Shown one piece after another: positions 42,496 through 54,861 of a DNA stretch of 64,000 nt. How positions within the stretch are numbered: the stretch's first letter is position 1; the number at the start of each line of letters is the position of its first letter. Source of the stretch: Amorphophallus konjac (Eukaryota > Streptophyta > Magnoliopsida > Alismatales > Araceae); the NCBI GenBank assembly GCA_022559845.1, contig CM040118.1, positions 441,066,053 to 441,130,052 of the forward strand, given 5' to 3'. The translations under genes and the position numbers were made by a program. The notes under the pieces were generated by a model, which was not told the DNA's origin, did not search any database, and saw only the letters and a program-made list of their open reading frames with translations.

Positions 42496-44058
42496 ATGGC
42501 GTCCTCGGGGGGGCCCGGCATGGCCCCCTCCACTGTAGCAGCTGCTCCTTCAACCCTTCCCGCCTTGATATCTCCATCCCCCACTGTCTCCCCTGCTCTC
42601 GCACCCTCGGGGAGGAGTCGCTCGTTTGCTGAAGCGCTTGCTTCATCGTTGTTGCCGCCTGTCGTTCCTGGTAAGGTTCATGAGCCTGCACTCACGGACG
42701 GTGGTGAACCGGCCGTATTTTTCTCTGCTGAGGAACTTGCAGCGTCTATGATGCCTTTTACGTTTGCCCTAGTGGCTCGTATGCCTCAAGGAAGACCTGC
42801 TTTCCCTGAGATCAGGTCCCATCTCTCCAATAGGTGCAGCTTCAAGGAAGATTTCATGATTATTGCTTTGGACTCCAAGCACCTGCTTCTGCGATTCCGT
42901 AATCAAGAGGATTATCTACAGCTACTTCTAAGAGAACACCTCTATGTTCATGGCAGAATTTTCCGTTTTTTCAAATGGACGATGCATTTTTCGCCAAATG
43001 AAGATTCCTCTATTCTGCCGGTATGGATTTCCTTTCCTGGTTTACCTGTGAATCTTTTTGTGGAACCTATGTTGCGTTCTATTGCCAGGAATATTGGGAA
43101 GGTCTTGAAAATCGACGCTTCCACCAGAAACCTGTCCAACACGATGGCTGCTCAAGTTTGTATGGAGCTGGATATCCTGAAGGCTCACCCACATAGATTA
43201 TGGATTGGTTTCCCTGGGGGAGGGACATGGCAAGATATTCAGTACCCGGAGCTTCCATCTTACTGCTCGGGTTGCTTCAGACTCGGCCACTCTTTGCACG
43301 ATTGTAAAGGTAAATTGCCTCAGTCAGTGGTAAATCTTGGAGTGTCACAGACTATTTCCAGACCTGGTAAAAAAGTCTGGAAACCTATGGTTCAGCTGAT
43401 TACAGGTGCTAAAAGTAATGTTGGAAATGAAGTGCCCCCTCCTGGTAAGGCATCGACTTCTCATGACTCCTCGGGTGGTGACCTGGATGCTCACTACAAT
43501 AGCGTGGATGATACAGTGCCTCAAGCTAACGGTGTGGGAAATAATGCTTCTGCTTTACAAGAAGTTTCCCCTGTTTATCAGGACAATTCAGCGCAGACTC
43601 ATATGGATGTCAGTGCCCAAAGGGCACAAACTGACTCAAATAAAACTGCTGAAGCAATTTTGGATGAAGCCACTCTGACATCGAATTTGGTAGATTCTTC
43701 CTGTCGGAACACAGCGATCCAACCAGTAACTGCTTTTGCTCCTACTAGAGAACTCCCTTCATGACAAAGGTTTGATGGAAATGGTCTTATTGCTGCAGTT
43801 CCGGAGTTAGCTATGGTTGATCATCAACCTGGGTTCTCACAACATGCTACTTTGATTGCCTTAACCAACCACCCAGCTTCATTACCTTGTTCTCAATTAC
43901 AGCAGCATAGTGTAGAGTTGACAAATCTAAGACAGAACATTGCAACTGCAGCTGATATTGAAAACTCCAGGATTATGCTCCATGAACATACAGGTGTTAA
44001 AACTAGATCTATGACCAGATCTGGTTCCTCCGGGTCACTCCCTCTATCCAATTCCTAA
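42496..44058 (+). pseudogene. L1 ORF1 (DUF4283-like RNA-binding protein with zinc knuckle)
   Basis: The frame from ATG 42496 (MASSGGPGMAP) has a Pro/Ser-rich start, a DUF4283-like domain (about residues 95-240, 'SNRCSFKEDFMIIALDSKHLLLRF', 'ISFPGLPVNLF') and the knuckle CSGCFRLGHSLHDC near residue 265. A TGA at 43762-43764 interrupts it; the same frame then runs on to TAA at 44056-44058. That stop overlaps the ATG of ORF2 by one base (TAATG), which suggests ORF2 translation by termination-reinitiation. The role is RNA binding and formation of the retrotransposition particle. Confidence 0.85.
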
Positions 44059-47000
44059 TGAATTTCATCATATGGAATATTAGGGGCATAGGAAATGATA
44101 TTTCTATTGGGAGGGTAAAATTTCTCATTAAGTCCCACAAAATTGATTGTATTGTTGTTCTGGAGCCCAAAATTCATGTCAGTAAAATGAATCACATATG
44201 CAGGAAACTTGGAATGGGTAACTGTATTGCTAACTGTGATGATATTGCACACATTTGGATTTTCTGGAGAGACCCACTAGACTTCACTATAGTAAATTCG
44301 GATGAGCAGCAAATTACTCTTACACAAACTGGTACCACATGGCCTCTTTTCCACCTTTCATTCGTTTATGCAAAATGTTCCATTTATGAGAGGCAGGATT
44401 TGTGGAGGTCCCTGATATCAGTGCACTCTCAAATCTCAGGACCTTGGCTAGTGGCTGGAGATTTTAACTGCATTATGTCAGTAGGGGAAAAATTTGGTGG
44501 TAACCCTCCAAACTTAGGTGCAATCTCGGACTTCATTGAGTGTGCTTCAGATTGTGCCCTATTTGATGCAGGTTTCATGGGATCTCAGTTTACTTGGCAT
44601 AACAACCAAAATGGGTGTAATGGTATATGGGCTCGGCTGGACAGGGTTCTTATCAATTCAGACTGGCAAAATCTCTTCCCAATATCTGTTGAGCATCTAT
44701 CCAGGGAAGCTTCTGATCATGCACCTCTATTGGTGAAATTGCTTTTCAAGAACAACTTTAAGAGACGGTTTTGCTTTCAAAAGATGTGGACATTGCATGA
44801 TAAATTCTTCACGGATGTCAATACCTGTTGGAATATCAGCCCTTTGGCAACTTCTGCTATGTCTACCCTATACTTGAAGCTCAAATACATGAGGAATATG
44901 CTTCGCAACTGGAACCAGCATACTTTTGGTCATGTTCATGTGAACTTGCTGGCAGCAGAGGATGCAGTACTAAAAGCAGAACACAACTATGATATTCATC
45001 CTTCTCTGGAAAATCAAAACATTTTAGAAAAGGCCAAATCCCTCCAATCTGAAAGGCTGCTACAAGAAGAATGTTTTTGGAGATAGAAGTCAGGGATCAG
45101 ATGGTTAAAGGAGGGGGACAGGAATACAAAATTCTTCCACACTTCGACCAAAGCCAAAAGAAGCAAACAACATATACCTCAGCTCAGAAACTTAGCAGGC
45201 CTTTTAACCTCAAATCATGAAGAAATGAAGAGCATTGCTGTTACCCATTTTCAGTCTGCATTTTCTTCTCAGCTGCATCATATTGAGGAGTCCTACTTAA
45301 ACTGCATCCCACATCTAGTTACTCAGCAAGATAACCTAATGCTCCAAGCAGTTCCAACTGAACTGGAAATAAAAGATACAGTTTTTGCATTATCTGCTGA
45401 CAGTGCACCAGGGCCGGATGGATTCACGGGTGCTTTCTTCCATAAAGCTTGGCCAGTCATTTCTGAGGTGGTAGTCAGTGCTGTTCAAGAGGTTTTTACA
45501 AGCCCAAAGCCTCTCCCAAGATTTGTAACTTCCACTCTTATAGCTTTAATTCCAAAAAAACAAAAGGCAGAGGATATCTCAGATTATAGGCCAATCAGTC
45601 TATGTAATTTCTTTTATAAGATCATCTCTTCCATTGTCACTAAAAGGCTAGCCACTATTCTACCAAATATAATATCACAGGAACAATCTGCATTTGTTAA
45701 AGGGAGGCACATCACTGAAAATATTGCTTTAGCTCAAGATTTGACACAAGAACTAGGCAGAAAAACCTGAGGGAAGAATATCATTTTTAAGTTAGACATG
45801 GCAAAGGCCTATGATAGACTTGAATGGGATTTTCTGTTTGCTGTTCTGAACAGATTTGGTTTTGATTTGTCTTTCACACAGCTGATTAGCAGGCTTATAC
45901 AGAATTGTTGGTTTTCCGTCTTATTGAATGGTGATATTGCTGGATTTTTTAAATCATCTAGGGGTGTTCGGCAGGGTGATCCGATTGTACCTTCCTTATT
46001 TATTATTGCTGAGGATAGCTTGAGCAGATCTCTAAAAGAAGCTCAGCTAAATAGACAAATTGAAAGTTATCAAGGGCCTCGGAGGTGTCCCACTGTCTCC
46101 CATCTTTTATTTGCAGATGACACTTTGATATTCAGTAAGGCAAGCCTTGCCTCTGTCAGACATCTTCTGAGGCTGCTCAAGTCTTATGAAAGGGGGTCAG
46201 GCCAACTTATTAACACCAGTAAGAGTGGTTTCCTCTTACACCCTAAGACTAATGATCCCACTGCCCAGCGGATATCCAGGCTTACTGGTTTCACCAGACA
46301 TAGTTTCCCACTCAAATATCTTAGATTTCCTCTGGTTCTAGGCCGCAGCAAAAAAGTGCACTTTGCAGGTATCATCCACTCCATTCAAAAAAGGATCTCA
46401 GGTTGGAAATCTAGTCTCTTATCACAAGGTGCAAAATTGACTTTGATTAAGCATGTTCTGACCTCTATTCCAATTTATTCCCTATCCACTGCACCTCTTC
46501 ACTCTGGTACACATTACCAGCTGGAGCAGTCTTTTGCAAATTTCTTCTGGGGTTCCTCACCAAATGGGAATAAAAGACATTGGAGATCCTGGGACATAAT
46601 CTGCAGACCTATTTCTCAGGGAGGCCTTGGTATTATGTCTCTTAGGCAGATGGACATTGCTCTAAGAGTAAAGATGTTATGGCAAGCTCTGCATTCTAAC
46701 TCTTTGTGGGCAACATTTTTCAGAGCTAAGCACATTGGACAGAGACACTTGAGAGATGTAAGTTTTATTAACTTGGCTGGACCTGCCAGACGTAGTTGGA
46801 TAAAGGCAAAACAGATTGTTCTTCAATATCAAAAGATAATCATTGGTGATGGGAAGAAAACAAAGTTTTGGTATGATAATTGGATTGGTAAGAACTGTTT
46901 ATTCAACTTTGTACCTTCCACCAGTATACAACACCCAAACATTACAGTTAATGAGTTCCTGCTGCACCCCCCAAGGGAGGAAACTGATCTAATGGACAGA

Positions 47001-48184
47001 TTTATGCCCGATAAGCTCAAAACAGCCATTATTCAAACCTCCCTCACTTCTGATACTGACTTCCCAGCATGGAGTCTGTCCTCCACAGGACATTGCTCGG
47101 TGGCTTCCACTTACAAAGTCCTATCTGAAACTACTGTCAATCAGTCATTCACTCAATGGCAATGGCTTTGGTCTCCATGGCTCCCAACCAAAATTTCTGT
47201 TCATCTATGGAAAATTCTACACAATAGCCTACCAACGGACACTAATGTCCAACGTCTGGGTATTAAATTGTGTTCTATGTGTTCCTGCTGTCAGCCCATC
47301 AGGGGGAAAGCATTAACCATATTTTCATTCACAGTGAATTAGCATCTCACTTATGGTCTTATTTCCAAGCCATGGGGCTGCCATTGGAAGGAAATATAGT
47401 CACATCTTTTATTTCAAATGCTACAAGCCACATCAAGGTGAATTCAACTCATGGCCTCCTTATCCTAGCAGTGATTGGCTTTGGTTGCTGGGATGTTTGG
47501 AGAGCAAGGAACTCAGCGAGATATGAAGGCAGCACTATATCCAAATGCCGAATTCTTCATCAAGTTATTGCTAAAGTGAAGCAAGCTTGCACAAGTGCAG
47601 CTTACAAAGAGTATGATATTAGCAAAAGGAGGATTCTTAATGCCTTAGGGATCTCAATCCCAAGTTCAATTGGTGCTCAGCTGAAAGTAATAAAATGGGT
47701 ATCTCCCCCTTGGCCATTCTTAAAATTAAACACTGATGGGGCCTGCAAATCAGATGGTACCTCTGGAGGAGGTGGTGTCATCAGAGATCACAGTGGCAAT
47801 GTTCTCTTAGCTTTCTCCCATTTCTATGGCCAGGCCAACAGCCTAGTAGCAGAGGCAATAGCTCTCATTGATGGTATTCATTATTTGCATACTATTTCAA
47901 ATCACCCTGCCTATATTAAATGTGATTCCCAAGTTCTTGTTCGAGTTATTCTCAAGGATTATCAATGTCCATGGTCAATTCTTCCTTATGCAAGAGACAT
48001 TTGGAGATCTACTACACAGTTAGACAAGATTGCTCACACTTATAGAGAAGGAAATAAAATTGCAGATCTGTTGGCTTCTTTAGCCTGCTCCTCCAAATGT
48101 AATGTTTTTCTTTCCTACAATGAATTACCTCCTATTATAAAAGGAGAGGCTCGAATGGATAAGCTGGGTATGTCCAGCATTTGA
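44058..48184 (+). pseudogene. L1 ORF2 (endonuclease, reverse transcriptase, RNase H)
   Basis: Endonuclease of the EEP family occupies 44058-44760 ('WNIRGIGND', 'GDFNCI', 'SDHAPLL'). RT spans about 45330-46400 with 'GPDGFTGAFF', 'DMAKAYDRLEW', 'RGVRQGDP' and catalytic 'FADDTLIF'. A zf-RVT-like region lies at about 47150-47300. The RNase H domain (47691-48115, 'LNTDGACKSDG', 'AEAIALIDG', 'CDSQVLV', 'REGNKIADLLASLA') is the plant-type addition. Breaks are TAG at 45084-45086, TGA at 45768-45770 and a one-base frameshift near 47285-47300. Everything else is collinear, so the copy was probably active when it inserted. Confidence 0.93.
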
Positions 48185-48279
48185 CAGATGTAATCTTTAT
48201 TCACTTTCTTCAGTAATAAATTACACCCCCTAGTGGCCGATGGTACCCCCATCTGCCCCTAGGTAGGGCTTTTTGGATT

Positions 48280-48289
48280 AAAAAAAAAA
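48280..48289 (+). other. L1 poly(A) tail
   Basis: A run of ten A directly before the right target duplication. Confidence 0.9.
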
Positions 48290-48307
48290 GACAACGAGGT
48301 GAGCTCT
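48290..48307 (+). repeat. L1 target-site duplication, right
   Basis: Exact copy of 42403-42420. Confidence 0.97.
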
Positions 48308-49418
48308 CCCTTTGAGCACTTCTCTACTGATGATTGGGAAGAGGCTTACTTCGAATTGATGAATAAGTATGAAGTGTACAGAAAAGAAAATAAAACCTTA
48401 AAGAAGAAGGTTGACTCCTTTGTGCATGAGAAAACTCTTAATGAAAAAAAAATCTCCCTAGAAATTGAAATTGAGGATCTAAGAAAAATGAATGAAAATC
48501 TTGAAGAAGGAAGAAAAGAGATGAAAGATTTGGAGGATGAAAATGAAAGCCTGAGAGATGAAATTGATGAGTTAAAACTAAAAATGCAAGGCTATGTGAA
48601 AGACAACAATCTGTGCAATGAAAAGTCTGATGCCTTTAAACAAGTCAACTCTCAACTACTGAAAGAAAATGAAAAACTTCAAAAGGATCTTGCAGATAAA
48701 CAAACTGCTCTTGAAAAGTTTGTTGATGGAAGTAAGAACTTGAACGCCCTACTAGGAACTACGATAAACTTCAATAGGGAAGGGCTAAGGTATGATCCAA
48801 CTAAGAAAAAAACATTTGGGCTAAAAACTACCACCTTTGTCTCATCTTCTGATGCATCAACCTCCAAAACAACACACCAAGATACTTTTGAAAACAAAGG
48901 AAAAGAAAAGGTAGGATACTCATTCAACAAAACTTCCCAACAACCCAAAAAGGTTCACCAACAATCCCAAACAGGTCGACACCAGTCTAAGCCGAAGTCT
49001 GCACATCCCAAAAGAAGGAACAATTATAATGTTGGAACAGGTCGACACTATCCTCAGAATAGGTCGACACCTACATGGTCAAACGCCCAACAATACCCTA
49101 GGTTTGCCCCAACAGGTTGACACTTTCATAACAGGAGGTCGACACATCCTTCATCCAGAGACAGCTATAGATGGATCGAACGAGAGACAGGTCGACACCT
49201 TTATGGGTTAGGGGTAGTTATGTTCCCTATGGTCATAGGTTGAACACTCAACCTCAACCACCTAGGTACTATGACACCTCCTATTCCTCTAGACCAACCT
49301 ACTGGAACAGATGGTCTAACAAATAATCCTTTTCCACCATTTCTAAAACCCATAAAGCCCAAAAGGCTACAGAAAAGAAAAACTAGAACCCCCAGCAAAG
49401 CAAGAAAAACAAAAATGC
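48308..49418 (+). pseudogene. gag: Sire-1 gag, part 2 (coiled coil and motif-bearing tail)
   Basis: It continues gag part 1 across the L1 insertion. About 150 residues of Lys/Glu/Leu heptads form a coiled coil (48350-48720), then comes a basic Gln/Ser/Lys tail. The tail contains six GGTCGACAC-type motifs (48974-49198). TGA at 49118-49120 lies inside one of them (GGTTGAC). From about 49200 the frame is unclear. Confidence 0.82.
48974..49198 (+). repeat. GGTCGACAC motif cluster in gag
   Basis: Copies are at 48974, 49040, 49062, 49115 (GGTTGACAC), 49137 and 49190. They fall in two reading frames: some read TGRH, others RST. Confidence 0.9.
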
Positions 49419-52400
49419 TAATGAAGTATGGATTTCAAAATCTATGTTATCTTGCTTTACAAAAATAAAGAAACTATTGGGACCCAATTGTCCTTGGGTT
49501 CCAAACATTGTCACTTAATTCCTTGTGCAGGAGTGTCTTGCAGCCGTGCACAACCGCTGGTATCTTGATAATGGCTGCTCAAGACACATGACTGGAGATA
49601 GAACTAAATTTTGTCTCCTGGTGGAAAAGGAAGCTGGACATGTCACGTTTGGAGGAAACAACAAGGGAAAGATCATCGGTGCAGGTAAAGTTGGTAAGAA
49701 CCCCTCCAACTTAATAGATAATGTATTGCTTGTTGATGGTCTGGAGTATAATTTGCTGAGCATAGGTCAACTGTGTGATAAAGGTCATACTGTAGTCTTT
49801 GACTCTAATAAATGTAGGATCTTGCACCCTAATTCAAAAGAAACTAAATTTTATGGTAAAAGAGTCAACAACTTGTACATGATTGACTTAGATGACCCTG
49901 CTCACATAAATCTTTATCTTGCTGCACCCAAATCTGAATTAGCATGCTTATGGTATCGAAGACTAGGTCATGCTAGCTATAATACTCTTCATAAATTGGT
50001 GAAACATTCTATTGTCAAAGGACTGCCTGAAATTAAATTCAAACTGAACTCTAGAATTTGTGATGCATGTGCTCAAGGAAAACAAACTAGAAAGTCATTT
50101 AAAAGCAGAACTGAAAACCTATCATCTAAACCACTTGAACTTGTTTGGTCCAACCAAAATAGCTAGCTTAAGTGGTAAGAGATATGGTTATGTCTTGGTA
50201 GACGACTTTACTAGATTCACTTGGGTATTTTATCTTGTGCATAAAAATAATGCTTTTGATGAGTTTCAGGCACTCTATATGCAAGTGAAGCAAGACGGTA
50301 AGTTCAAGATTTCCAACATAATTTTAGATCATGGTGGTGAATTCGACAATGCTGACTTTGAAAATCTGTGTAGGACTGAAGGAATAATTCATAGGTTTTC
50401 ATCACCAAGGACTCCTGAATAAAATGGGGCAGTTGAGAGGAAGAACAGAACTCTCATAGAGATGGCACACACAATGCTTGCTGAAAAGTAACTACCAAGG
50501 AGATTTTGGGCAGAAGCGGTAAACAATGCATGTTATATCATCAACCGCTCAATGGTAAGGCCACTCACCAAAATGACTCCTTATGAGCTGCTAAAAGGTA
50601 AAAAGCCATCTCTCTTTCACATGAAAGTTTTTGGGTCAAAGTGCTTTGTTCACAATAATGATAAAAGAGTTCTGGACAAGTTTGAGCCCAAGAGTGAAGA
50701 AGGGATATTCCTTGGGTATTCAAATAAGTCTACAGCTTATAGAGTCTATAATCTTAAGACCCTTTGTGTGAAAGAATCCCCTCACATCACCTTTGATGAG
50801 ATTGATCATGACAACATCTGCATGCAAGATGATGATGGGGAATTCCTGAACATAAAAGGAAAAGAAGAACTTTTACACGAGGAGACACAAGCAAGTGAAG
50901 ACCAAGGAGGGCCAAGCAACACTCCGGTCACTGAAGCAGAAGAAGGTAACACTCAACCCGATCTAAGAGTGTTAAAAGACCATCCTTTAGAAAACATCTT
51001 AGGTAATCTGCATGACTGAACCAAAACTAGGTCTCATTTCAGAATTATGGATGAAATTGAACAACTTACTCTTGTGTCTCAAACTGAACCCAAAAGTATT
51101 GTAGAGGCCTTAAAAGATGAAAACTGGATAAACTCCATGCATGATGAATTAAACCAGTTTGAAAGAAATAAAGTCTGGCATCTAGTTCCCAGGCCTCAAG
51201 AGAAATCTGTCATAGGAACTAAATGGGTCTTCAGGAATAAACTGAGTGAAGATGGAAAGATAATAAGAAACAAATCCAAATTGGTGGCTCAGGGGTATAA
51301 TCAAGAGTTTGGCATTGATTTTGAAGAGTCTTTTGCCCCTGTAGCCAGATTAGAGGCCATTAGAATTTTACTTGCATATGCATGTTCTCATAAAATCAAA
51401 CTGCAGCAAATGGATGTTAAAAGTGCTTTTCTGAATGATCTTATCAAAGAAGAATTTTATGTAGAGCAACCCCCCGATTTTGAATGCACATATTTCAAAG
51501 ATCATGTTTATAAGTTGGACATGGCTTTATATGGCTTGAAGCAGGCACCTAGAGCTTAGTATGATAGACTAAGCTCTTACCTCACCGAACAAGGGTATTG
51601 AAGAGGTAATGTAGACCAGACACTATTCACCAAAAGACAAGGTAAGGACATCTTGCTAGTTCAGATTTATGTGGATGACATAGTGTTTGGGTCCACTAAA
51701 TCTCAAATGTGTGAGGAATTTGCGAAACTCATGACAAATGAATTTGAAATGAGTCTAATGGGTGAGCTTCAATTCTTTCTTGGCTTATAAATTAATCAAA
51801 GCAATGAAGGCTATTTTATCAATCAAGCCAAATATGTGAAAGAGTTGCTGAAAAAGTTTGATCTGACCAACTGTAAACCATTAGGAACTCCAACAGGGAC
51901 TGCCACTTCACTGGATGCAGATGAACAAGGTACACTTGTGGATGCAAAGAGGTACAGAGGTATGATCGGGTCATTACTCTATCTAACTGCATCTAGACCA
52001 GACATTCAGTTTAGTGTTTACTTATGTGCTAGATTTCAGTCTAGTCCTAGAGAGTCCCACTTGACTGTTGTCAAGCGTATCTTTAGATACCTCGCTGGCA
52101 CATAAGAATTGGGATTATAGTATCCTACATCTTGTGAACTTTCACTTATTTCATATTCAGATGTAGACTATGCAGGATGCAAACTGGACCGCAAGAGCAC
52201 TAGTGGCTATTGCCAATTTTTTAGTGGGTGTTTGGTTTCTTGGGCCTCCAAGAAATAGCACTCGGTTGCCCTCTCAACTGTAGAGGCAGAATATGTTGCT
52301 GCAGGGAGTTGTGGCACCTAAGTGATGTGGATCAAACACCAACTCCAAGATTATCTAATAGATCTTGGCTATGTTCCCATTCTGTGTGATGACACAAGTG

Positions 52401-52624
52401 CTATAAATCTTGCAAAAAATCTAGGCATGCACTCTAGGACTAGGCACATTGAAATTAGGCATCATTTTATAAGGGATGAAGTTCTCAAAAATCACTTTGA
52501 GATCCATTTTGTTGACTCAGAAAATCAGATTGCAGACATTTTCACAAAACCCTTAAGCAATGGCATGTTTTCAACATTAAGGAGAGAGCTAGGTCTATGC
52601 AGACCTCAATCCACTCAGGTTTAA
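49419..52624 (+). pseudogene. pol: Sire-1 pol (protease, integrase, RT, RNase H)
   Basis: The protease active-site segment is 'WYLDNGCSRHMTGD' (about 49553). The GAG-pre-integrase zinc finger is 'LWYRRLGHASYNTL...CDACAQGK'. Integrase runs from about 50150 ('YVLVDDFTRFTW', 'ILDHGGEF', 'AVERKNRTL'). RT is at about 51100-51800 ('[11 protein letters not shown]', '[11 protein letters not shown]', catalytic 'YVDDIVF'). RNase H is at about 52140-52560 ('SYSDVDYAG', 'STVEAEYVAA', 'HIEIRHHFIRD'). One frameshift lies near 50140. From there to TAA 52622 one frame holds 2.5 kb with ten in-frame stops and no visible indel: 50420, 50489, 51017, 51557, 51599, 51788, 52103, 52118, 52256, 52319. A further stop lies near 49514. 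Confidence 0.93.
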
Positions 52625-54861
52625 GCTATCTACTCCTTTTCGGTGCACAAGTTACTTGTCTTTGATATGATCGGAACAAGCATGTCTGTCTTTGTCTAGA
52701 ACTGGTCTATTGGCTGTATAAACTATTTCATGAATGATGGTCACATTCAGGGGGAGCTTGTGTGCATATCTGGCTGTTTTAAGTTGAAAATCATCTTTTG
52801 ACTAATTGGTATATCAAATGTCGAGAAGTGGAAAGACAGGTCATGCCTGTCAGGAAACTCTCCCCATGCGTGAGGACTGGCCTCCGCCAAGTACCATGAG
52901 TCAGAAATGGAGATCGACATCTGCATAGTTAATTTCTAGTGCACAAACATGTTTAAAGCTTTAGCATCCAATAAAGCACTTCTCAGTGGTAGCAACGAGG
53001 TAAAACCATTCTTGAATGATTGACTGAAATAAGAAAGTCAGAGGCACTGGCAGTTGAAGCTGGCAGGTGTATTTCAGAAATAAAGATAGATACGAATCAT
53101 AGGAACTGGCTGAGAACAGACTTGTGACCAGAAGTACCGATAGGTCGACACCTTCCAGTCATGTGCCGACATATGCAGGATGAATGCTTAATGAAGGTCG
53201 GTGCATACCTTGATTAAGGTTGGTGCATGTTCCATAACAAGGTCTGTGCATGATGGGTTTCAAGACCAACAAGGTCGGTGCATATCACTGTAGCTTACAC
53301 ATGTAGGTCGGTGCAAATTTCTGTTTCATGCATATACACGGTCGGTGCACATTTTTGTAGAAATGCAAACAAGGTCGGTGCACATTCCTACAGCAGTGTA
53401 TGCAAGGTCGGTGCACGTTTTTGTAGAAATGCATACAAGGTCGGTGCACATTCCTGTAGCAGTGCATACAAGGTCAGTGCATGTTTTACCTTCAAAGCAC
53501 CTAGGTCAGTGCACACTTCGCCAGCGTAGTACAAGGTCGGTGCACGGGTGGTTTCAGACCAACAAGGTCAGTGCTTGTTTCTATTTCTACTCTACACGAG
53601 TCTGTGCATATCTGGTGTTCATGCTACAAAGTCTGTGCATTATCTGCGCCTCCTCTAGGCAGGTTGGCACCCTCACAGAATGTGTCGACCCTGTCACTCA
53701 ATCACTCAAGAGTATGAGATCCAATGGAGAGTTGTTCTGACCTTTCCTTATCACTGCCTCCTTCATTTCCACTTCAAGTGTTTTGCCTCTGAACCTTCAC
53801 TTATCACCGAGCATTCATTGAGGGGGAGTTGAGAATGTTTTTATTCATTCATACAACCCTGGGTAAGGTATTGTGTTGTACTCCTATTAAGGAAGTGGTT
53901 TCATGTTTATAATCCTCATTTTTGTGATAATTGTGTTGAGTTCTACCAAACTTGCACTCATAATAGAGTTAAAACATTCATCAAGTCTTTGAAAATGACC
54001 ATAGCCTAAGCATCTGAAAGTTTACTGCAAAAAGGCTTCTTGGTTTAAGAAATGATTGGCATGTATTGTCCTTAAACAAGTTACCTAATTTGAAGCCAAT
54101 TAGAGAATACACCTCCTAAAACCATACTATAATTATTTCAGAGCAATGGCCTCATGTTCAGAGAAATTAGATCCTACATCAATGAAATGAAGGTTAATTA
54201 ATCTAGTCATGATGAAGACTGCCAACTCTGTTCAAAAGAAAACAGAAAGGTAAGCTACACTGAGTAACCAGAGACTTTGGCGTTTGAACAACGTGTTTCT
54301 TTGAGTCAAAACGTGTGTGCTATATCAGACTGTTTAATTAATTAAGAAAATGGTTTGGGGTTGACTCTATACCATACTTCAAAATAGAAAGGAATTTTGT
54401 TTATTTTCAATACTTGCTTATTCTCCTTTTCCCAATCATGCCTAATGGACTTGATGAGTAAGACAAATGGGCTTGGTTAAATATATTGACTTTCTCAAAT
54501 ATTTTGGTATTATTATCTGTTGCAAAAATGGTTTCTCTCAAACCTTTATTACTAAAAAATGAGCTTATAAGCCTTAAACCATTTTGAAATAAAAACATGG
54601 GTATTTCAGCCATTTCTTATCTAAGGGTTGTTATTTCTAAAAGGTAAAATCTCAACTCTGCCTTTTAAACTCCTCGGTGAAAATTGGGTTTTCACTTTAC
54701 CCTTTCAAAACCATTTTCTCTCGCAAACCCTCTCTCCGACGCTGCACGCCCTCCCTGCGGAGGTCGACACCCCTCTCCATCTCCCTTCGCTTGTGCCACC
54801 ATCTCCTCAGCTAGCTCCAGCAGCCCTCCGTCAACCTCCCTTCCTTCTCTCTGCCCTCTCC
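52625..54861 (+). other. Sire-1 non-coding region between pol and envelope-like ORF
   Basis: No gene is recognisable. It holds two GGGGGAG polypurine-like tracts (52750-52756 and 53822-53828), isolated GGTCGACACC motifs (about 53147), the GGTCGGTGCA array (53196-53645), and about 1 kb of AT-rich leader-like sequence before the next ORF. Confidence 0.7.
53196..53645 (+). repeat. GGTCGGTGCA motif array
   Basis: About 15 same-strand copies of AGGTCGGTGCAYATT or close variants. The middle four are exactly 33 bp apart and alternate two spacer types, so the higher-order unit is 66 bp. The last two copies read GAGTCTGTGCATATC and AAGTCTGTGCATTAT, close to the Sire-2 LTR motif. Confidence 0.9.

Larger units (their letters stand above)
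42421..48289 (+). mobile_element. L1-type LINE, near full length (5.87 kb)
   Basis: It is flanked by an exact 18-bp target duplication and ends in a short poly(A) (48280-48289). It has about 75 bp of 5' untranslated sequence, ORF1 with a CCHC knuckle, and ORF2 with endonuclease, reverse transcriptase and a C-terminal RNase H, which is typical of plant L1 elements. It looks near complete at the 5' end. Point stops in both ORFs and one frameshift make it inactive. Confidence 0.95.

Noticed and set aside
53278..53740. Cysteine-rich repetitive peptides on both strands
   Set aside because: They arise from the 33-bp periodicity of the GGTCGGTGCA array.
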